From Ferranicluibacter rubi (GTDB lineage: Bacteria > Pseudomonadota > Alphaproteobacteria > Rhizobiales > Rhizobiaceae), in the NCBI RefSeq assembly GCF_011603255.1, contig NZ_JAANCM010000003.1, positions 372,001-436,000 on the forward strand: DNA of 64,000 nt, in the 5' to 3' direction. The first letter of the stretch is position 1. The number at the start of each line of letters is the position of its first letter. Positions 15,077 through 23,639 of this stretch are shown here, one piece after another. The position numbers and the translations under genes were made by a program. The notes below the pieces were generated by a model. That model had not been told where the DNA came from and did no database searches. It saw only the letters and a list, made by a program, of their open reading frames with translations.

Positions 15077-15778
15077 TCAGCTCGGCATACGCACGTCGTA
15101 ACGGACGTGGATGGCGCCGTGTGCGAGGACGTCGCAGGATTTCAGAGACAGCTCGACCTTGCCCGCGAGACCCTCTTCTCCGAATGCAATGACCCGGTCG
15201 CTGTCGGCGCGGCCTTCCAGCGCCGGTGCGATGACGAGGCTGATCTCATCGACGAGCCCCGCCGCCAGCATCGACCCGTTCACGCTCGCCCCACCTTCCA
15301 GCAGGATGCGGGTGATGCCGAGTTCCTGCCCGAGCAGTGTCAGCATGGCGTGAAGGTCGAGCGCCTTCTTGTCCGAAACGACATAGGAAACGCCGTCGCC
15401 GGCCAGTTCCGCCAGATGGCTGTCGGGCACATCGGGACCGAGCAGCACGACGATATGATCGCCGAAAAGCTCGTCGCCTGAGAAATGCAGCTTGCCACTG
15501 GGGTCGAGTGCGATGGCGAAGGTTGAAGCGCCCGGCCGGGCGAAGTGGTGTGGGCGCGCGACGTCCACGGGTTCCGTCGGCGGGTGGGCCTTTGCCTTCG
15601 ACATCTCCGCCATCGTCACCCGCCCGACCATCCAGGCATTGCCGGCATGTTCCGTGTGAATCTTTTCGTAAAGCGCCGTCCAGTCGGACCGCTCACCATC
15701 TGGGCTCTTCGTCCAGCGGCTTGGGTGCAGGCTGCCGTCCGGCGAGGTGATCATCAAGCAAATGACGTGGGGTTTCAT
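15077..15778 (-). CDS. RibD C-terminal / dihydrofolate-reductase-like NADPH reductase
   Basis: This 233-residue protein has the RibD C-terminal (DHFR-like) fold. It shows an N-terminal MKPHVICLMITSPDGSL strand, then WMVGRVTMAEM. Near residue 165 the conserved ITRILLEGGASVNGSMLAAGLVDEISLVIAPALEG is the NADPH-binding core with the GG turn. Stand-alone members act as reductases of pyrimidine-like or related substrates; the substrate here cannot be told. The ATG at 15778 has AAAGGA upstream and removes an Arg-rich leader. It is divergent from the exonuclease gene at 15912 with a 133-base shared promoter region. Confidence 0.82.
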   Translation of the reverse strand: MKPHVICLMITSPDGSLHPSRWTKSPDGERSDWTALYEKIHTEHAGNAWMVGRVTMAEMSKAKAHPPTEPVDVARPHHFARPGASTFAIALDPSGKLHFSGDELFGDHIVVLLGPDVPDSHLAELAGDGVSYVVSDKKALDLHAMLTLLGQELGITRILLEGGASVNGSMLAAGLVDEISLVIAPALEGRADSDRVIAFGEEGLAGKVELSLKSCDVLAHGAIHVRYDVRMPS

Positions 15779-15911
15779 GGCGCGATGGTCCTTTCGATGA
15801 GGTCTCCTCACCTTAGATAGGGCTGGAGCTGCCGCGCACCATGGTCTCTCCCTTTGCCAAATCACGCTTCAGCCAGTATGCCGGGAGGGAAACGGCAGAC
15901 GGATACCGGAC

Positions 15912-16502
15912 GTGAAGACGATCGCCATCGATTTCGAAACAGCCAACGAGCAACGCGGCAGCGCCTGCTCGGTCGGGCTTGCGTGGATCGAGGATGGGCG
16001 GGTCGTGCGGGTCGAGGAACGTCTCATCCGCCCGCGGGACATGCGCTTCTCCTCCTTCAACGTCGCCATCCATGGCATCCAGCCGGAGCATGTGGAAGAT
16101 GCCGGGGAATTTCCCGAGGTCATGGACGAGTTTGCCGACGACTTTAGGGGCGCGACGATGATCGCGCACAACGCATCCTTCGACTTCAGCGTCTGGCGCG
16201 CCTGCCTCGATCTCTACCGGCAGAGCTATCCTGATCTCTCCTATCTTTGTTCGGTCAAGATGGCGCAGCGGGTGTGGCCGCATCTCGGCTCCCATCGCCT
16301 GAACATTCTGGCCGGCCACCTCGGCCTTACCTTCCGGCACCACAATGCTGGGGAAGACGCGGCGATCTGCGCAGAAGCGTCGATCGCCATGGCCATTGCA
16401 CTGCAAGTTGCCCATGTCAGGGATGTGCCGCTGAGAATCGGCATGCAGGCCGGCCGGCTGTTTGCCGGAGGTTACGATGCCTGCCGGTGCCGAAAGGCCT
16501 GA
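15912..16502 (+). CDS. DnaQ-like 3'-5' exonuclease (DEDDh family)
   Basis: This 196-residue protein resembles the DNA polymerase III epsilon-type exonuclease domain. The ExoI motif IDFETA supplies D7 and E9, ExoII is in IAHNASFDFS, and ExoIII is HHNAGEDA with the DEDDh histidine. All four metal ligands therefore appear present. The segment SFNVAIHGIQPEHVEDA matches the family's loop before ExoII. The C-terminus carries a short Cys-containing tail (YDACRCRKA). Such stand-alone proteins are thought to act in repair or nucleic-acid turnover rather than as the replisome subunit. Confidence in the fold is high and in the role low. Confidence 0.88.
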   Translation: MKTIAIDFETANEQRGSACSVGLAWIEDGRVVRVEERLIRPRDMRFSSFNVAIHGIQPEHVEDAGEFPEVMDEFADDFRGATMIAHNASFDFSVWRACLDLYRQSYPDLSYLCSVKMAQRVWPHLGSHRLNILAGHLGLTFRHHNAGEDAAICAEASIAMAIALQVAHVRDVPLRIGMQAGRLFAGGYDACRCRKA

Positions 16503-16581
16503 GATTTCGGGCCTTCTGTGAACCGCGGGATGATCACATTTCAAGACTGCGAACGGGGTGTGCCCCGGAAAGGACGATGGG

Positions 16582-16905
16582 ATGGAGACGGTGAACGAAC
16601 TGATCGTCGAGTTGGTAACGGCGTCGAACGATGTGGAGACGTTGGAACACCGGGATGTCACGCGCTTGATCGACGCGGCCCTACGCCAGATCCGGGATCT
16701 TCGCGCGCAACAGAGCATCGTCGATGAAGGGGATGCGACCGGGCTGGAACGCGTGTCTTCCGGTGCGGAGCAGCTGACAGCGGACGACTGGCAGCGCGGG
16801 CTTCGCCACGCGGCAGAGATGCTGCGAAACCTTCAACCGACCGTCGATCCCGAGCCGGCCTTGCCGGCCCACCAGCCGGATGGCGGCGATGGGGGCAACT
16901 ACTGA
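16582..16905 (+). CDS. hypothetical protein, 107 residues
   Basis: This acidic helical protein has no recognised family (ETVNELIVELVTASNDVETL at the start, a C-terminal tail rich in Pro, Gly and Asp). The ATG at 16582 follows AAAGGA seven bases upstream; an earlier in-frame start at 16558 would add eight residues. It ends 27 bases before the convergent PIN-toxin gene. Confidence 0.5.
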   Translation: METVNELIVELVTASNDVETLEHRDVTRLIDAALRQIRDLRAQQSIVDEGDATGLERVSSGAEQLTADDWQRGLRHAAEMLRNLQPTVDPEPALPAHQPDGGDGGNY

Positions 16906-16932
16906 CGCGTCCGTGTCTATCGACGATGCATC

Positions 16933-17355
16933 TCACCCGCGCCAGGGATCGATCACGACGACGCCGGTGCCTTCGAAGTCGCGGATGTTGCGTGTGACGA
17001 CGGAGAGGCCATGGACGAGACCCGTGGCAGCGATCAGGGCGTCCGCCTCGTTGCGCCGATCGGGAATGTGGAGATGCGCGCAGCGGGTCGCGATCGCATC
17101 GTCGATGGCGAGGATTCTTCCAGAGAACCCCGTCCGCACGTGATGATCGAGCCATGTGCGCAACCGCGCGCCTTGCGCCGGATCGCGGCGCTGGACGCCG
17201 AGCACGCCGCGTTCCAGCTCCAGAATGGTGATGGCGGACAGGCAGAGATCGTCGGGGTCCTGCCCCCGAACCCAGTCCGCCACGTTTTCATCCGCCTTGC
17301 CGTCACCGAGCTTCCGCAGTTCCGAAATGACGTTGGTATCGAGGAGATATTTCAA
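16933..17355 (-). CDS. PIN-domain toxin (FitB/VapC-type ribonuclease)
   Basis: This 140-residue PIN-domain protein begins MKYLLDTNVISELRK, which supplies the first acidic ligand (D6). Further acidic positions sit in LELERGV (E), NEADALIAATG (D) and TRNIRDFE (D). This four-acid set is the metal site of VapC-like RNases that cleave tRNA or other RNAs. The ending FEGTGVVVIDPW is typical of the FitB group. The start overlaps the antitoxin stop by four bases, the standard toxin-antitoxin arrangement. Free toxin would be neutralised by the upstream partner. Confidence 0.92.
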   Translation of the reverse strand: MKYLLDTNVISELRKLGDGKADENVADWVRGQDPDDLCLSAITILELERGVLGVQRRDPAQGARLRTWLDHHVRTGFSGRILAIDDAIATRCAHLHIPDRRNEADALIAATGLVHGLSVVTRNIRDFEGTGVVVIDPWRG

Positions 17356-17606
17356 GACAGATCCACGTCGCGACCCGCGATGTTTGCGCGTGGCGTGTCG
17401 AAATCGATATCCGACAGGCCCGGCATGGAGAGAGCATCGACGAGGCTGCGGCGCTTGCCGGTCAGGCGTTCATAGGATTCGTAAGTCATCAGCACATGCG
17501 ACGGGCGCCCCCGGTCGGTGATAACGACCGGCCCCTTCAGCGCCGCCTTTTTGGCGCTGCTCACATCGTGATTGAGTTCGCGGCTCGAAAGTCGGGTGTG
17601 CTTCAT
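17352..17606 (-). CDS. Phd/YefM-family antitoxin
   Basis: This 84-residue antitoxin has a Phd/YefM N-terminal DNA-binding fold (SSRELNHDVSSAKKAALKGPVVITDRGRPSHVLMTYESYERL), which normally represses its own operon. A flexible acidic C-terminus (DIDFDTPRANIAGRDVDL) would wrap the PIN toxin. It is the first gene of the pair. The ATG at 17606 has a nearby GAGGT. A candidate operator is just upstream at 17617-17636. Confidence 0.9.
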   Translation of the reverse strand: MKHTRLSSRELNHDVSSAKKAALKGPVVITDRGRPSHVLMTYESYERLTGKRRSLVDALSMPGLSDIDFDTPRANIAGRDVDLS

Positions 17607-17616
17607 GGGGACCTCG

Positions 17617-17636
17617 ATGTAGAAACGTACCTACAT
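17617..17636 (-). promoter_or_regulatory. inverted repeat operator of the toxin-antitoxin operon
   Basis: Perfect six-base arms ATGTAG (17617-17622) and CTACAT (17631-17636) are separated by eight bases, 11 bases before the antitoxin start codon. TATAA follows on the plus strand. This position overlaps where the promoter must be and fits autorepression by the antitoxin or the complex. Confidence 0.65.
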
Positions 17637-17756
17637 ATAAGACAGATCCGCGAGAATCGCAACGCTCGACCTCTCCGCTTCAATGCTTTAGCGGTGTCAC
17701 CGCTCGGGCCATCCGCAAGGCTGGCCTGACGAGCATGAGCTGCCGGAGGATGTCGA

Positions 17757-19580
17757 ATGTCGACAAGGATCGAGGATTATGCGCTCATCGGCGATTGCGA
17801 GACCGCAGCGATGGTGGGGAGAAACGGCTCGATCGACTGGCTCTGCCTGCCCCGCTTCGATTCGCCAGCCTGCCTCGCGGCCCTTCTCGGCGACGAGACG
17901 AACGGCCGGTGGAAGATCGCACCGGCAGACGGCGCTTTCCGGACGCGGCGCGCCTACCGCGAGGATACGCTGATCCTCGAGACGACGTTCGAGACGGCAA
18001 CGGGCAAGGCCGTCATCCACGATTTCATGCCGCTCCGGGACGGGTCGAGCAACATCATCCGCATCGTTGAGGGCATAGAGGGCACCATTGCCTTCGATTT
18101 CGAGTTCATGGCGCGTTTCGATTACGGGCAGACCGTGCCCTGGATGTCGTTCGAGGAGGAGGACGTCATCACGGCGGTTGCGGGACCGGATATGCTGATC
18201 CTGCATTCGGCCGTTCCGCTCACCGGCGATGACAGCCGCGTGACAGGCGCGTTTACCGTTCAAAAGGGCGATCGGCTGACCTTCGCGCTGACCTTCTGCT
18301 CTTCCTATCTGCCACGGCCGAAGCCGGTGGATGCGGAAGCCGCGTTGGAAGCAACGGAGAGCTTCTGGCGCGAGTTCACCGGGCGTTGCCCCGATGTCGA
18401 CGGGTGGACGGGGCCGGTCAAGCGATCGCTGATCACGCTGAAGGCCCTGACCTACATGCCGACCGGCGGCATCGTGGCCGCCGTTACCACGTCGCTGCCG
18501 GAGAAACTGGGTGGCACGCGCAACTGGGACTACCGCTATTGCTGGCTTCGCGATGCGACGCTGACGCTTCTGGCCCTGATGAAGCTCGGCTACTACGAAG
18601 AAGCGAGCGCCTGGCGGAACTGGCTGCTGCGCGCGGTGGCGGGCGCTCCCGAGCAGATGCAGATCATGTATGGCGTGGCGGGCGAGCGCAATCTCCGGGA
18701 ATGGGAAGCCCCATGGCTTGCGGGTTACGAGGGCTCGCAGCCGGTGCGCATCGGCAATGCCGCCTCCGAACAGTTCCAGCTCGACGTCTATGGCGAGGTC
18801 GCCGACGCGCTGATGCAGGCCTCCAAGGGTGGCCTTGCGCGTCACCCCCGCGGGGCTGAGATCGGCGATGTCCTCATGCCGTTTCTGGAGCGCGTCTGGC
18901 GCGATCCGGACGAGGGCATCTGGGAAGTTCGCGGCGAGCGACAGCACTTCACCTATTCCAAGGTCATGGCCTGGGTCGCCTTCGACCGAGTGGCGCTGAT
19001 GGCAGAAGAGGCGGGAGAGCACGACGCTTCCCGCCGCTGGCGCAAGGTCGCCGACGAGATCCATGCAGAGGTCTGCGCCAAGGCCTTCGATCCCGCGCTC
19101 AACAGCTTCGTTCAGGCCTATGGCTCGAAAGCGCTGGATGCGAGCGTGTTGCAGATCGGCATGGTCGGCTTCCTGCCGCCCGACGATCCGCGCTATGTCG
19201 GCACGGTGGAGGCCATCGAACGTCATCTGACCAGCGACGGCTTCGTCCTTCGCTACCGCACCGGCGAGACCGATGACGGGCTGCCGTCGGACGAAGGCGT
19301 GTTCCTTGCCTGCTCCTTCTGGCTCGCCGATGCGCTCGACCTTATCGGCCGTCGGGCGGATGCAGAGGCGCTGTTCAAACGCCTGCTGGCGCTTTCCAAC
19401 GATGTCGGGCTTCTCTCCGAGGAGTACGACCCGAAGGACAAGCGCCTGCTCGGAAACTTCCCGCAGGCCTTCAGCCATATCGGCGTCATCAACACGGCGC
19501 TCAATCTATCGCGGCGCAAGGGCCCGGCCGACGACCGGTCGGATGGCACGCCTGACGTCACGGTCGGGTTGGGCGCCTGA
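17757..19580 (+). CDS. GH15-family glycoside hydrolase (glucoamylase/trehalase-like)
   Basis: This 607-residue cytoplasmic enzyme has the N-terminal trehalase-like domain of this group (IEDYALIGDCETAAMVGRNGSIDWLCLPRFDS) followed by an (alpha/alpha)6 catalytic barrel. The active-site segment LGGTRNWDYRYCWLRDA is unmistakable, and a late acidic segment (LPSDEGVFLACSFWLADAL) likely holds the second catalytic acid. Family members hydrolyse trehalose or alpha-glucans. No signal peptide is present. GGAGG lies seven bases before the ATG. An antiporter gene and gnd follow on the same strand, suggesting a carbohydrate/osmotic-stress context. Confidence 0.9.
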   Translation: MSTRIEDYALIGDCETAAMVGRNGSIDWLCLPRFDSPACLAALLGDETNGRWKIAPADGAFRTRRAYREDTLILETTFETATGKAVIHDFMPLRDGSSNIIRIVEGIEGTIAFDFEFMARFDYGQTVPWMSFEEEDVITAVAGPDMLILHSAVPLTGDDSRVTGAFTVQKGDRLTFALTFCSSYLPRPKPVDAEAALEATESFWREFTGRCPDVDGWTGPVKRSLITLKALTYMPTGGIVAAVTTSLPEKLGGTRNWDYRYCWLRDATLTLLALMKLGYYEEASAWRNWLLRAVAGAPEQMQIMYGVAGERNLREWEAPWLAGYEGSQPVRIGNAASEQFQLDVYGEVADALMQASKGGLARHPRGAEIGDVLMPFLERVWRDPDEGIWEVRGERQHFTYSKVMAWVAFDRVALMAEEAGEHDASRRWRKVADEIHAEVCAKAFDPALNSFVQAYGSKALDASVLQIGMVGFLPPDDPRYVGTVEAIERHLTSDGFVLRYRTGETDDGLPSDEGVFLACSFWLADALDLIGRRADAEALFKRLLALSNDVGLLSEEYDPKDKRLLGNFPQAFSHIGVINTALNLSRRKGPADDRSDGTPDVTVGLGA

Positions 19581-19623
19581 CCTTGAAGGACGAACGAACC
19601 TTGCGACGGATGAAAGGACCATC

Positions 19624-21267
19624 ATGGAAGGCGTGACGATCTCCCTGTTCCTGTTGCTGGCCGTGGTGATCAGCGGCATGCTGGCGCGGATGTCGCCGAT
19701 CGCCGTGCCGGTACCGCTCGTGCAGATCGGGCTCGGTGCGTTGCTGGCCACGGTTACGGGTTCCGCGATCACGCTGGAGCCGACGCTGTTCTTCCTGCTT
19801 TTCCTGCCGCCACTGCTGTTTCTCGACGGCTGGCGCATTCCCAAGCAAGGGCTCTTGCACGACAAAGCCACAATTCTGGAGCTTGCACTCGGGCTCGTCA
19901 TCTTCACGGTTCTCGGCATCGGCTTCTTCATCAACTGGATGGTGCCGGCGATCCCACTTCCCGTCGCCTTCGCCCTCGCCGCCATCCTCTCGCCGACCGA
20001 CCCGATCGCCGTCTCCGCGATCACGGCCCGGGTACCAATTCCCAAGCGGGTGATGCATATCCTCGAAGGGGAATCGCTCCTCAACGATGCCTCCGGCCTC
20101 GTCTGCATGCGCTTTGCGGTGGCCGCCACGCTCACCGGCACGTTTTCGGCCGGCGAGGCGGTGCTGACGTTCCTGTGGCTTGCGATCGGCGGCGTTGCCA
20201 TCGGTCTCGGAGTGACATGGCTGGTGACGCGCGCCAAGGACATCGTCTCGCGCAAGCTTGGCGAGGAGACCGGCTCGCAGATCCTCATCAGCATCCTCAT
20301 TCCCTTCGGTGCCTATCTGCTGGCGGAGCACCTGCATTGCTCCGGCATTCTCGCCGCCGTCGCTGCCGGCATCGCCATGAGCTACGAGGAGCAGCGCGGC
20401 AAGGTGCTCGCCGTCACCCGTGTACGCCGCGCCGCCGTGTGGGATACGGTCCAGTTCACGATGAACGGCATCATCTTCGTGCTGCTCGGCGAACAGCTTC
20501 CGGGCATCGCCTCGGGCGCGGCACGCATCGTCAGCGACACCGGTCACCTGCACCCGATCTGGCTCGGCTACTACGTCGTCGCCATCACGCTGGCACTCGC
20601 AGGCCTCAGACTGGCCTGGGTCTGGGTGTCGCTGCGCTTCACCCTGTTCAAGGCGGCCCGTCGTGGAGAGGTGATCCACAAGCCGAGCTGGCGTCTCGTC
20701 ATCGCGATCTCGGTCGCGGGTGTGCGGGGCGCGATCACGCTCGCCGGTATTCTGACTCTGCCGCTGGTCATGAACGACGGTGCGCCCTTCCCCGCCCGTG
20801 ATCTCGTGATCTTTCTGGCAGCCGGCGTGATCATCGTCTCGCTGGTGGCGGCGAGCATCGCGCTGCCGGCGCTGCTGCAGGATCTCGAACTGCCGCCCGA
20901 GCCCTCCCATCAGCGCGAGGAGGACGATGCCCGCATCGCCGCTGCGGAAGCCGCGATCAAGGCCATCGAAGCCACGCAACATCGTCTCGGCAACGGCCGG
21001 AACGATGCCGATCTCTATGCCGATGTCGGTACGCGCCTGATGGAGGTCTATCGCCAGCGCATCGACGGGCGCTCTCGCTCGGGCGACGAGAACGACCAGA
21101 TCCGCAAGGTGGAGGAGATCGAGCGGATCCTGCGGCTTGCCGGCGCCCGCGCAGAGCGCGACCAGATTCTCAAAATGGCCCGCGCGCGCAAGCTACCGGA
21201 CGAGATGGCGCGCCGGATCGTGCGCGAGATCGACCTGACGGAGGCGCGCCTGAGTTCCGCGACATGA
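19624..21267 (+). CDS. CPA1-family Na+(K+)/H+ antiporter
   Basis: This polytopic inner-membrane protein of 547 residues has about 12 membrane segments in the first 430 residues. The ion-binding motif is SPTDPIAVSAI, followed by LEGESLLNDASGLVCMRFA and later VRGAITLAGILTLP, all hallmarks of NhaP/CPA1 exchangers. A soluble charged helical tail of roughly 110 residues (EREEDDARIAAAEAAIKAIE-like) is typical of the bacterial NhaP2/'Na+/H+ antiporter' subgroup. The ATG at 19624 is set by AAAGGA six bases upstream; the longer open frame extends into the GH15 gene. It is 43 bases downstream of the GH15 stop and likely cotranscribed. Confidence 0.92.
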   Translation: MEGVTISLFLLLAVVISGMLARMSPIAVPVPLVQIGLGALLATVTGSAITLEPTLFFLLFLPPLLFLDGWRIPKQGLLHDKATILELALGLVIFTVLGIGFFINWMVPAIPLPVAFALAAILSPTDPIAVSAITARVPIPKRVMHILEGESLLNDASGLVCMRFAVAATLTGTFSAGEAVLTFLWLAIGGVAIGLGVTWLVTRAKDIVSRKLGEETGSQILISILIPFGAYLLAEHLHCSGILAAVAAGIAMSYEEQRGKVLAVTRVRRAAVWDTVQFTMNGIIFVLLGEQLPGIASGAARIVSDTGHLHPIWLGYYVVAITLALAGLRLAWVWVSLRFTLFKAARRGEVIHKPSWRLVIAISVAGVRGAITLAGILTLPLVMNDGAPFPARDLVIFLAAGVIIVSLVAASIALPALLQDLELPPEPSHQREEDDARIAAAEAAIKAIEATQHRLGNGRNDADLYADVGTRLMEVYRQRIDGRSRSGDENDQIRKVEEIERILRLAGARAERDQILKMARARKLPDEMARRIVREIDLTEARLSSAT

Positions 21268-21374
21268 CGGAAGCACGCGAACCATCGCCGGCGGGAGGTT
21301 CCCTCGGACCCGAAACGGCCTACATTAAACCTGCCGCCAGCAACCGGCGACAGAAGCAGGAAGGTTTCAATCCA

Positions 21375-22385
21375 ATGCAGATCGGAATGATGGGACTGGG
21401 CAGGATGGGCGCCAATATGGTGCGCCGCCTGCTGCGCGGGGGCCATGAATGCGTCGTCTACGACATCAACCCGGCGAGTGTCGCAGCACTTGTTGCGGAA
21501 GGCGCCGTGGGTGCCGCCTCTGTGGACGAGCTGGTGTCGAAGCTCGCAAAGCCGGCCGCAGTATGGCTGATGCTGCCGGCGGCGATCACCGATGAGAACC
21601 TCGAGCGCGTGGCAGCCCATATGGTGCCCGGTGACATCATCATCGACGGAGGCAACTCCTTCTACCACGACGATGTCGATCGCGCCGAGCGCCTCTCGGC
21701 CCGGTCGCTAAACTATGTGGACGTGGGAACGAGCGGCGGCGTCTGGGGTCTCGATCGCGGCTATTGCCTGATGATCGGCGGACCGGACGATGCCGTGCGC
21801 CACCTCGACCCCATCTTCGCGACGCTCGCGCCGGGCGGCGATATCGATCCCGCCGACGTCAGCGAAAACATGAAGACCGCGGATCGCGGCTATCTGCATT
21901 GCGGACCGAGCGGCTCCGGCCACTTCGTCAAGATGGTCCATAACGGCATCGAATACGGCATGATGGCAGCATATGCGGAGGGCATGAACCTTCTGAAAGC
22001 GGCGAATTCCGGCAAGGCCGATCGCGCTGCCGATGCGGAAACCAGCCCGCTGCAGCAGCCGAAATACTACCAGTTCGATCTCGATCTCGCCGCCATCGCC
22101 GAAGTGTGGCGCCATGGCAGCGTCGTCAGCTCCTGGCTGCTCGATCTCACGGCCGGCGCGCTGAAGACGGACCCGGAGCTTGCCGGTTTCAGCGGCCGGG
22201 TGTCGGACTCCGGCGAGGGCCGCTGGACGGTCAAGGCGGCGATCGACACCGGTGTGCCCGTGCCTGTTCTTTCGTCTGCGCTCTACCAGCGCTTCACCTC
22301 GCAGGGCGAAGCCGAGTTCGGCGACAAGCTGCTGTCCGCCATGCGCTTTGCCTTCGGCGGTCATCACGAGAAGCCGAAGAGCTGA
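21375..22385 (+). CDS. gnd: 6-phosphogluconate dehydrogenase (decarboxylating), short form
   Basis: This 336-residue enzyme of the short (YqeC/GntZ-like) Gnd class oxidises 6-phosphogluconate to ribulose-5-phosphate. The NAD(P) site is MQIGMMGLGRMGANMVRRLL. The substrate signature is IDGGNS, then VGTSGGVWGLDRGYCLMIGG, and the catalytic lysine lies in GPSGSGHFVKMVHNGIEYGM. The length matches the short class rather than the 470-residue form. The ATG at 21375 was chosen because the family begins exactly at the Rossmann strand; the upstream codons read out of the antiporter end. GGAAGG lies 11 bases upstream. A terminator-like hairpin follows the stop. Confidence 0.92.
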   Translation: MQIGMMGLGRMGANMVRRLLRGGHECVVYDINPASVAALVAEGAVGAASVDELVSKLAKPAAVWLMLPAAITDENLERVAAHMVPGDIIIDGGNSFYHDDVDRAERLSARSLNYVDVGTSGGVWGLDRGYCLMIGGPDDAVRHLDPIFATLAPGGDIDPADVSENMKTADRGYLHCGPSGSGHFVKMVHNGIEYGMMAAYAEGMNLLKAANSGKADRAADAETSPLQQPKYYQFDLDLAAIAEVWRHGSVVSSWLLDLTAGALKTDPELAGFSGRVSDSGEGRWTVKAAIDTGVPVPVLSSALYQRFTSQGEAEFGDKLLSAMRFAFGGHHEKPKS

Positions 22386-22402
22386 TCGTCGCTGGAATCG
22401 AC

Positions 22403-22434
22403 CGTAGCGGGTAAGGCATCCCCAACCCGCTACG
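22403..22434 (+). terminator. hairpin after gnd
   Basis: Perfect ten-base arms CGTAGCGGGT (22403-22412) and ACCCGCTACG (22425-22434) enclose a 12-base loop and are followed by ATCTTCTT. It lies 17 bases past the gnd stop and is the probable transcription terminator of the gnd transcript. Confidence 0.7.
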
Positions 22435-22439
22435 ATCTT

Positions 22440-22508
22440 CTTGAGCGGATATCCGATCTTGATCACGACCTTGCCCTTGGCGCGTCCCGTTTCGACCAAG
22501 GCTTTGAC
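22440..22508 (-). pseudogene. 3' remnant of a quinone-oxidoreductase-like gene
   Basis: Read on the minus strand, 22508 to 22455 encodes VKALVETGRAKGKVVIKI, which closely resembles the last residues of zinc-type medium-chain dehydrogenases/quinone oxidoreductases. An in-frame TAA lies two codons upstream, and the end of the frame runs on without the usual stop. No rest of such a gene exists nearby. It sits just downstream of a TetR gene, a common neighbour of such reductases. This is a short remnant, so the call is tentative. Confidence 0.45.
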
Positions 22509-22597
22509 GCGTTATCTCCGGTTTGCTGCGCCCTTCGATAGGGCTTTATGCGTATAAGAGGGCGATGCTTCGCACGGTTTTCGTGAGGAGCTCGAGG

Positions 22598-23188
22598 TTA
22601 TTCCACTTCAGGGGCGGACGTGCGCGAACGGCCGACCAGAACGCCGATCGCGTCTTTCCCAGCCTGCAGGATGCGATCCGAGACCTTGGCATCGACGGCG
22701 CGTGAGAGCTGCAGCGTTCCGATCAGCAAAGCGAAGATCGCCGTCGCCACATCTTCCCTGTTCTCGACATCCGCCGGAAGTGCGTGCGCAAGCTGAAGCA
22801 CGAGGACGTGGGATTGCTCGGCATACATACCGCGCGTTTCCTCCGGCTGCCGGGAAAGCTCCGGAAGGAGTGCTGCCGAGGCGCAACCCTTCCCCGGCTC
22901 GTCGCGGTGATCGGGCGAGAGATAGATATTAACGATCCGGTCGAGGCCGCCTTCGTCCAGCACACCGCGCAGCCACGTGGCCTGCTGGCTCAGGGCATCC
23001 GACACCGTTTCGCGAACCAGATCGGCCTTGGAAGGAAAGTGCGGATAGAAAGCCCCGTTCGTAAGCCCGGCATCCTTCATGATCGTCGCAAGGCCGGAGC
23101 CTGCGATGCCATCCGTGCGGAACCGCTCGACGGCAACATCCATGATCCGGCGGCGCGAGGCATCCTTCCGGCCTTTTTCATATCGCAT
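22598..23188 (-). CDS. TetR-family regulator (apparently orphaned)
   Basis: This TetR regulator of 196 residues has an N-terminal HTH (SGLATIMKDAGLTNGAFYPHFPSKADLV, about residues 31-58). A ligand domain follows with the segment SPDHRDEPGKGCASAALLPELSR. It resembles the TetR protein at 25720-26289: both share AGLTxGxFYxHFxSKxDLV and the HRDxPGxGC segment, so they are paralogues. Remnants of a quinone oxidoreductase and of an SDR flank it, so its former targets seem lost. GAGGGA lies shortly before the ATG. Confidence 0.88.
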   Translation of the reverse strand: MRYEKGRKDASRRRIMDVAVERFRTDGIAGSGLATIMKDAGLTNGAFYPHFPSKADLVRETVSDALSQQATWLRGVLDEGGLDRIVNIYLSPDHRDEPGKGCASAALLPELSRQPEETRGMYAEQSHVLVLQLAHALPADVENREDVATAIFALLIGTLQLSRAVDAKVSDRILQAGKDAIGVLVGRSRTSAPEVE

Positions 23189-23261
23189 GACGCGTCCCTC
23201 ATATAGCTATAAAATTATGACCATAATAATATCAATAAAATCCGATAAGACAACAGCATCC

Positions 23262-23518
23262 GGCGCTGAAATCCGGGACGGTCATCGTGACGGGTGCATC
23301 CTGGGGGTTGGCGACGCCACCGCCGAAGGCCTTGCCTGTGCTGGCTTTGTCGTTTTCGGAACCAGCCGGACGATCAAGAGGCGTCGGCAGTTCCGCGGCG
23401 TAGAGGAACCCTCCATCGCCCAGTCCAAGGCGCTCTTCAACGTGAATGTCTTCGGCGTCATCCCCACCCCGGACTCCGCACATGACTCTGCCGCGAAACA
23501 TGCGATCGAGGGGCGGTA
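23262..23518 (+). pseudogene. decayed short-chain dehydrogenase (SDR) gene
   Basis: The first frame reads SGTVIVTGASWG, the SDR Rossmann start. The sequence then continues only in another frame as VGDATAEGLACAGFVVFGTSR, which is the rest of the TGxxxGIG-helix and second strand of an SDR. Further on, ALFNVNVFGVI (family: lfdvNvfG) and SAAKHAIEG (family: YSASKHAVEG) appear with the intervening roughly 80 residues missing. So there is at least one frameshift and a large internal deletion. It is divergent from the TetR gene, as an intact target gene would be. Confidence 0.75.
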
Positions 23519-23562
23519 GGTCGTCTGCGAGGCCATGAGATCATTCAACGATCCCAAACGAA

Positions 23563-23631
23563 CAAAGGCCGCGCGTCGTCGTCGACACGCGGCCTTTGTC
23601 GTTTTTGAATGCCGGCCCCGAAAAGGCCGGC
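23563..23631. terminator. double hairpin, bidirectional terminator
   Basis: The first stem pairs CAAAGGCCGCG (23563-23573) with CGCGGCCTTTG (23588-23598) and is followed by TCGTTTTT. A second stem, GCCGGCC/GGCCGGC, lies at 23611-23631. It separates the SDR pseudogene from the convergent reductase gene and probably ends the minus-strand transcript. Confidence 0.75.
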
Positions 23632-23639
23632 CGTCTGAC

